The notes beneath the pieces were generated by a model. That model ran no database searches and was not told the origin of the DNA. It saw only the letters and a program-made list of their open reading frames with translations. 9,471 bases of DNA from Propionibacteriaceae bacterium (lineage in GTDB: Bacteria; Actinomycetota; Actinomycetes; Propionibacteriales; Propionibacteriaceae). The stretch covers positions 1 to 9,471 of the forward strand of contig JAGQUI010000081.1 in assembly GCA_020438595.1 (NCBI GenBank), given 5' to 3'. Below are positions 5,984-9,471 of this stretch, piece by piece. Numbering within the stretch: position 1 is the first letter of the stretch; each line of letters opens with the position of its first letter. The translations under genes and the position numbers were made by a program.

Positions 5984-6035
5984 CTCGGTCCACCCCTGGC
6001 GTGGACCGAGTAAGGAACCGTCCCCAATTTGGTCC
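5959..6035. repeat. Type I paired palindromic repeat B (33-11-33), candidate bidirectional terminator
   Basis: Two 33-bp units face each other across 11 bp. Unit B1 (5959-5991) has arms GGACCGAGTC and GACTCGGTCC, a perfect 10-bp stem, around the 13-base loop that holds the core GGGGACGGTTCC. Unit B2 (6003-6035) is the inverted copy with core GGAACCGTCCCC; its arms GGACCGAGT and ATTTGGTCC pair over nine positions on the plus strand with two G-U wobbles. The two units match at 29 of 33 positions, and the inner halves (5969-5993 and 6001-6025) are complementary at 24 of 25. The pair can therefore fold either as two hairpins or as one long stem. It lies exactly between converging genes: the metF stop is inside B1, and the helicase stop begins three bases after B2. 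There is no T-run. Confidence 0.92.
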
Positions 6036-6038
6036 GGC

Positions 6039-8222
6039 TCAGCTCAGGGACGCGCGCCAGGCTCCGGCGTCGCCGATGTCGAGGGTGACCAGGCGCTGCG
6101 TGGGACGGGTCAGGGCGACGTAGAGCACCCGCGTGCCGCCGGGGGACTCCGCGACGATCTCGTCGGGGCCGACCACCACGACGGCGTCGTACTCCAGGCC
6201 CTTCGAGTTCAGCGGGCTGACGAACGAGATCCGCTCGGCGTGCTCCCGGGTGGACGCGAGGTCTGCGACGGCCAGCGACGAGAGCCGTGACGGCGCCACG
6301 ATCACCCCGATCGTGCCCTCCACAAGGCCGGCCAGTTCGGCGAGCTTCTCGTCGAGCCGCCGTTCCAGCGCCGCCTCCGGCACCGCCAGCAGTTCCGGCT
6401 CGATGCCGGTCGAGCGGACGGCCACGGGCAGGTCGGCCTGCGGGAAGTCGCGCAGCACGATCTGCGCGGCGAACTCGAACACCTCGGCAGGGCTGCGGTA
6501 GTTGGTCGACAGCCGGAAGTCCCGGTGCGGCGCCGACCCGATCAGGTCGGCCAGCGCGGTCTCCGTCTCGGCCAGGTCGGGCCAGCTGCTCTGCGCCGGG
6601 TCGCCCACGATCGTCCAGCTCGCCTGAGTGCCCCGGCGGCGCAGCATCCGCCACTGCATCGGGCTGATGTCCTGGGCCTCGTCCACCAGCAGGTGCGCGA
6701 ACGTGTCGTGCGCGTCCGCGTGCGGGTCGAACTCGCGGATGTCCCGGAGCCGGTCCGCTGTCGTGACCACCTCGGTGACCTCGGTGCCGTCCGGCAGGAA
6801 CAGCAGCGGCTCCTCTGCCTCCTCGGACGCGACGGGGCCGATCATCGCGACCAGCTCGTCGAGCAGCGCCACGTCGGCGACCGACCAGTCGTCGAACGCG
6901 TAGGACGCGGCCAGGGCGGCCTGCTCCGCGCCGTCCAGGATGCCCTCGCCGATCCGGGCGACCACCCGCGGCGACGCCAGCCGGCGCAGCACGTCGGTCG
7001 CGGTCAGGTCGGGCCACCAGGCCTGCAGGAACATCCGGTAGGCCGCGGAGTCGCCGACCAGCTCGACCATCACGTCCCGGTCGAGTTCCAGCTCGGCCGG
7101 CAGCCGCTCGAACAGTGCGTCCATCACCGCGGCCTCCGCGGCGGCCCGGCCGGCGTTCGCCTTCGTCCGGGTGAGCACGTCGCGCCGGATCCGGCCCAGC
7201 GTGGCCGCGTCCAGCGTGAGCGCCTCGCCCTTCACCGTCACCCGCAGCGGCGGCTGCTCCGCGCCGGCCTCCAGCAGCGGCAGGTTCACCAGCCGCTTCA
7301 GCAGCGGCACCATCCGCAGGCTGCCCTTGATCGCGGCCGCCCCCGCCGCGTCGATCCGGGCCGCGGTGAAGCCGAGCGTGTCCGAGGCGACTCCGCCGAT
7401 CGGGCGCAGGGTGACCGAGTCCTCGCCGAGGGACGGCAGCACGCGCTCGATGTAGTCCATGAACAGCCCTGACGGGCCGACCACGAGGATGCCGCCCCGC
7501 TCGAACCGGCGCCGGTTCGAGTAGAGCAGGTAGGCCGCCCGGTGCAGGGCGACCACGGTCTTGCCGGTGCCGGGACCGCCGGAGATCACGGTGACGCCGG
7601 TGTGGTCGGCGCGGATCGCCTCGTCCTGCTCGGCCTGGATGGTGGCCACGATGTCGCGCATGTGCGCACCACGGGCCCGCTTCAGGGCCGCCATCAGGGC
7701 GCCCTCGCCGATGATCACCAGGTCGTCGCGGCCGTGGTCGTCGTCGAGCAGGTCGTCCTCGATGCCGATCACGATGTCGTTGCGGCAGCGCAGCACCCGG
7801 CGGCGCACCACGTCCATCGGGTCGGTGGCCGTGGCCCGGTAGAACGGTTCGGCTGCGCGCGCCCGCCAGTCGATCACCAGCGGTTCGTAGTCGGCGTCCC
7901 GCACCCCGATCCGGCCGATGTAGCGGATCTCGCCGTCGGTGTGGTCGAGCCGGCCGAACACCAGGCCCTCGTGCTCCGCGTCCAGGATCGCGAGCCGCCG
8001 GGCGGCCTGGAACGCGAACGCGTCGCGTTCGAACAGGGCGGTGCCGTCCTCCTCGCGGACCCACGTCTCGCGATCGGAGCGGTACAGGTCCTGGCCCTGG
8101 GAGGCGACCTTGCGGGCCGACCGGGTGGCCTGCTCGAGGTGCTCGTAGACGAGGTCCACGTGCGCCTGCTCGACGGCCAGCTCTCGTTCGAGCTCGGTCG
8201 GGGGTGACGCGGCTTGATCCAA
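6039..8222 (-). CDS. helD: HelD-like superfamily 1 helicase (RNA polymerase-associated)
   Basis: A 727-residue UvrD-like ATPase of the HelD family. These proteins bind RNA polymerase and free stalled or drug-bound enzyme from nucleic acid. The N-terminus (about 8-45) is a charged helix-rich arm typical of HelD, followed by the family-specific stretch with YIGRIGVRD (101-109) and PLVIDWRARAAEPFYR (114-129). ATPase motifs: Q-type segment near 196-204, Walker A GGPGTGKT (215-222), Walker B LLVDEAQD (511-518), VGDPAQS (539-545), NYRSP (574-578), SPLNSKGLEYD (669-679), and YVALTRPTQR (701-710). All are intact. The start is TTG 8222, chosen because GGAGG (8231-8235) lies eight bases upstream and the resulting length matches HelD; no ATG or GTG fits. 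It follows the oxidoreductase gene by 71 bp on the same strand and has its own -10. I see no rifampicin-associated element upstream, so HelR-type induction is not indicated. Confidence 0.93.
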   Translation of the reverse strand: MDQAASPPTELERELAVEQAHVDLVYEHLEQATRSARKVASQGQDLYRSDRETWVREEDGTALFERDAFAFQAARRLAILDAEHEGLVFGRLDHTDGEIRYIGRIGVRDADYEPLVIDWRARAAEPFYRATATDPMDVVRRRVLRCRNDIVIGIEDDLLDDDHGRDDLVIIGEGALMAALKRARGAHMRDIVATIQAEQDEAIRADHTGVTVISGGPGTGKTVVALHRAAYLLYSNRRRFERGGILVVGPSGLFMDYIERVLPSLGEDSVTLRPIGGVASDTLGFTAARIDAAGAAAIKGSLRMVPLLKRLVNLPLLEAGAEQPPLRVTVKGEALTLDAATLGRIRRDVLTRTKANAGRAAAEAAVMDALFERLPAELELDRDVMVELVGDSAAYRMFLQAWWPDLTATDVLRRLASPRVVARIGEGILDGAEQAALAASYAFDDWSVADVALLDELVAMIGPVASEEAEEPLLFLPDGTEVTEVVTTADRLRDIREFDPHADAHDTFAHLLVDEAQDISPMQWRMLRRRGTQASWTIVGDPAQSSWPDLAETETALADLIGSAPHRDFRLSTNYRSPAEVFEFAAQIVLRDFPQADLPVAVRSTGIEPELLAVPEAALERRLDEKLAELAGLVEGTIGVIVAPSRLSSLAVADLASTREHAERISFVSPLNSKGLEYDAVVVVGPDEIVAESPGGTRVLYVALTRPTQRLVTLDIGDAGAWRASLS

Positions 8223-8256
8223 GGTGGTGCCCTCCTGCAAAGGTGCGCGACCGAAT

Positions 8257-8262
8257 AGTTTA
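8257..8262 (-). promoter_or_regulatory. -10 box of the helD gene
   Basis: On the minus strand this reads TAAACT, matching TANNNT, and lies in the otherwise GC-rich 71-bp gap between the oxidoreductase and helD. A start about seven bases downstream (near 8250) gives a leader of roughly 28 bases that includes the GGAGG ribosome-binding site. No convincing -35 hexamer is visible. Confidence 0.4.
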
Positions 8263-8293
8263 CGCGGATGGGCCGTCCGGAGGTCGGGAACTC

Positions 8294-9193
8294 TCAACCC
8301 ACGGTCAGGACGATCTTGCCGCCCGCCTTCCGCGACTCGCTGAACGCGTGGGCCGCCGCGGCCGCGCCGAGGTCGTAGCTGCGGGCCACGGTCACCTTCA
8401 CGGCCCCGGACGCGGCGAGCCCGCCGAGCCTGGCCAGGGCGGCGGACGCGTCCCCGCCGCCCCCGGTGAACCGGACTCCCTTCTGCTCTGCGCCGTACGC
8501 CGCGATCGTGACCACGCGGGACGGATCGCCGGCGATGGCGATCAGGTCGTCGGTCTGGCTGCCGGCGGTGTCGAACACCCCGTCCACGCCGTCCGGGGCG
8601 AGCGCGGCCATCCGCTCGACCAACCCGTCGCCGTAGGTGGTGGGTTCGGCCCCGAGGGAGCGCAGCAGGTCGTGGTTCGGTTCGCTGGCCGTGCCGATCA
8701 CGCGCAGCCCGTCCGCGACGGCGACCTGGACGGCGAACTGGCCGACCCCGCCGGCCGCGCCGTGCACGAGCAGCGTCCGGCCGGGAGCCAGCCCCAACTC
8801 GCCGAGGCCGCGGACGGCGGTCTCCCCGGCGACCCCCAGACCGGCGGCCTCGCCCCAGCCGAGGCCCGCCGGCTTCGGCGCCCACGCGCGCAGCACCGCG
8901 TACTCGGCGTAGGTGCGGCTGCCGAGCCCGAACACCTCGTCGCCGACGGCGACACCGGTGACGCCCTCGCCCAGCTGGTCGACCACGCCGGCCGCGTCCA
9001 GCCCCGGCACGACCGGCTGCTCCGGCGCGGCGCCGCGGGCCATCCTCCCGGAGCGCTGCTTGTAGTCGTAGGGGTTCACGGTGGCAGCCAGCACCCGGAC
9101 GCGCACCCGGCCGGGTCCGGCCTGCGGTTCCGGCACCTCCGCCAGGTGCAGCACCTCGGGGCCGCCGTAGTTGTCGAACACCACTGCCTGCAT
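8294..9193 (-). CDS. NADPH:quinone oxidoreductase-type MDR dehydrogenase
   Basis: A 299-residue zinc-independent medium-chain dehydrogenase/reductase of the quinone oxidoreductase group. It probably transfers hydride from NADPH to a quinone or an enone. The N-terminal GroES-like domain starts MQAVVFDNYGGPEVL and contains PGLDAAGVV (63-71) and GDEVFGL (84-90). The Rossmann nucleotide site is HGAAGGVGQFA (144-154). The Cys/His ligands of the structural or catalytic zinc of alcohol dehydrogenases are not seen. The start ATG 9193 is supported by GGAG six bases upstream and by the family N-terminus. A Met nine residues upstream (9220) lacks a ribosome-binding site, and the still longer open frame to 9448 is translated repeat sequence. 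The natural substrate cannot be told. Confidence 0.9.
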   Translation of the reverse strand: MQAVVFDNYGGPEVLHLAEVPEPQAGPGRVRVRVLAATVNPYDYKQRSGRMARGAAPEQPVVPGLDAAGVVDQLGEGVTGVAVGDEVFGLGSRTYAEYAVLRAWAPKPAGLGWGEAAGLGVAGETAVRGLGELGLAPGRTLLVHGAAGGVGQFAVQVAVADGLRVIGTASEPNHDLLRSLGAEPTTYGDGLVERMAALAPDGVDGVFDTAGSQTDDLIAIAGDPSRVVTIAAYGAEQKGVRFTGGGGDASAALARLGGLAASGAVKVTVARSYDLGAAAAAHAFSESRKAGGKIVLTVG

Positions 9194-9265
9194 CGTCGTC
9201 TCCGTCGCTTCGCGTTCCATCACGAGTACAACCGCGCCGCCCGCGCAGGCATTCCGTTCCCGGGT

Positions 9266-9342
9266 GGACCGGGTTGGGGACGGTTCCTCACTCGGTCCGC
9301 GGTCGAGGTGGACCGCGTAGGGAACCGTCCCCAACTCGGTCC
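9266..9342. repeat. Type I paired palindromic repeat C (33-11-33)
   Basis: Two inverted 33-bp units, C1 (9266-9298) and C2 (9310-9342), separated by 11 bp. This is the same geometry as the pair at 5959. C1 has arms GGACCGGGT and ACTCGGTCC, which pair over nine positions with one G-U wobble on the plus strand. C2 has arms GGACCGCGT and ACTCGGTCC with one internal mismatch. The cores are GGGGACGGTTCC and GGAACCGTCCCC; C1 and inverted C2 match at 29 of 33. The pair lies 73 bp upstream of the oxidoreductase start codon (-) and about 25 bp upstream of the -35 of the rightward gene, so it is not at a 3' end like the other loci. Confidence 0.9.
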
Positions 9343-9367
9343 GGGCGGGCGTGGGCGCCTTCCCGAT

Positions 9368-9397
9368 TTGAGGGCGTTCCCGCTCCTGGCGTACAGT
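9368..9397 (+). promoter_or_regulatory. Promoter of the rightward gene at 9461
   Basis: TTGAGG (9368-9373) and TACAGT (9392-9397) with an 18-base spacer form a plausible housekeeping sigma promoter. Initiation near 9404 would give a leader of about 57 bases. That leader contains two small inverted repeats, CCTGT-GCAG-ACAGG (9412-9425) and GGCGC-GT-GCGCC (9424-9435), which overlap and are therefore mutually exclusive folds. Confidence 0.45.
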
Positions 9398-9460
9398 TGA
9401 CCCTTGCATGACCTGTGCAGACAGGCGCGTGCGCCCACACACGTTCAACGATTGGGAGCA

Positions 9461-9471
9461 ATGGCGAAGAA
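9461..9471 (+). CDS. Start of a rightward gene (first codons only)
   Basis: ATG GCG AAG AA.. gives Met-Ala-Lys and then Lys or Asn at the window edge. GGGAG lies just upstream (9454-9458), unusually close to the start, and a promoter candidate lies at 9368-9397. Basic Met-Ala-Lys starts occur in many small nucleic-acid-binding and translation proteins, but three codons cannot identify it. An overlapping frame from ATG 9408 is also open to the edge but uses many codons rare in this DNA (AGG, AGA, CGA, TGT). Confidence 0.5.

Noticed and set aside
8223..8293. Rifampicin-associated element upstream of helD
   Set aside because: No sequence resembling the remembered GGGGCTTGC-type palindrome is present in the 71-bp gap.
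9194..9448. N-terminal extension of the oxidoreductase to an ATG at 9448
   Set aside because: It would translate the repeat pair at 9266-9342 and add 85 residues before a family-typical N-terminus that has its own ribosome-binding site.
9408..9471. Alternative rightward start at ATG 9408
   Set aside because: The frame uses many codons rare in this DNA, and the ATG at 9461 has a purine-rich site and well-biased codons. With only the first bases available this remains open.

Overview
The window comes from a high-GC actinomycete. The DNA is very GC-rich, third codon positions are almost all G or C, GTG and TTG starts occur, and several promoters have TANNNT -10 boxes placed directly upstream of start codons, as in leaderless actinobacterial genes. 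The core gene set (PASTA kinase, polyprenyl diphosphate synthase, methylenetetrahydrofolate reductase) matches the neighbourhood I remember from Mycobacterium tuberculosis around pknL (Rv2176), idsA2 (Rv2173) and Rv2172c. I cannot name the genus.

Layout: 1-83 is the 3' end of a membrane-protein gene (+). 85-735 is a UlaG-like metallo-beta-lactamase-fold hydrolase (+), apparently in the same operon. 736-1077 is a non-coding convergent junction filled by an inverted array of 34-bp repeats. 1087 leftwards region: 1078-3087 (-) is a PknL-type Ser/Thr kinase with four PASTA domains. 3194-3907 (+) is a ThiE/TenI-family protein. 3914-5011 (-) is an IdsA-type polyprenyl diphosphate synthase. 5063-5983 (+) is MetF. 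5959-6035 is a 77-bp pair of palindromic repeats in which metF ends. 6039-8222 (-) is a HelD-like RNA-polymerase-associated helicase, and 8294-9193 (-) a quinone-oxidoreductase-type MDR dehydrogenase upstream of it. 9266-9342 is a second 77-bp repeat pair. A promoter at about 9368-9397 leads to the first codons of a rightward gene at 9461.

The genes are mostly housekeeping and alternate in strand, giving three convergent junctions (735/1078, 3907/3914, 5983/6039) and divergent promoter regions between 3087/3194 and 5011/5063. No single pathway links them: there is envelope-sensing phosphorylation, thiazole/thiamine-type chemistry, isoprenoid chain elongation, one-carbon metabolism and transcription recycling.

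The notable content lies between the genes. A family of interspersed repeats shares the 12-bp core GGGGACGGTTCC. It occurs in two forms: 33-bp hairpins in head-to-head pairs with an 11-bp gap (two loci, identical 33-11-33 geometry), and a 34-bp form carrying a DnaA-box-like tail, in two direct pairs of 60-bp period arranged as a large inverted repeat. Two unrelated genes (the hydrolase and metF) take their last four codons and their stop codon (Gly-Asp-Gly-Ser-stop) from the repeat core. The family looks like REP/BIME-type elements or small non-autonomous mobile units. No transposase is present in the window.
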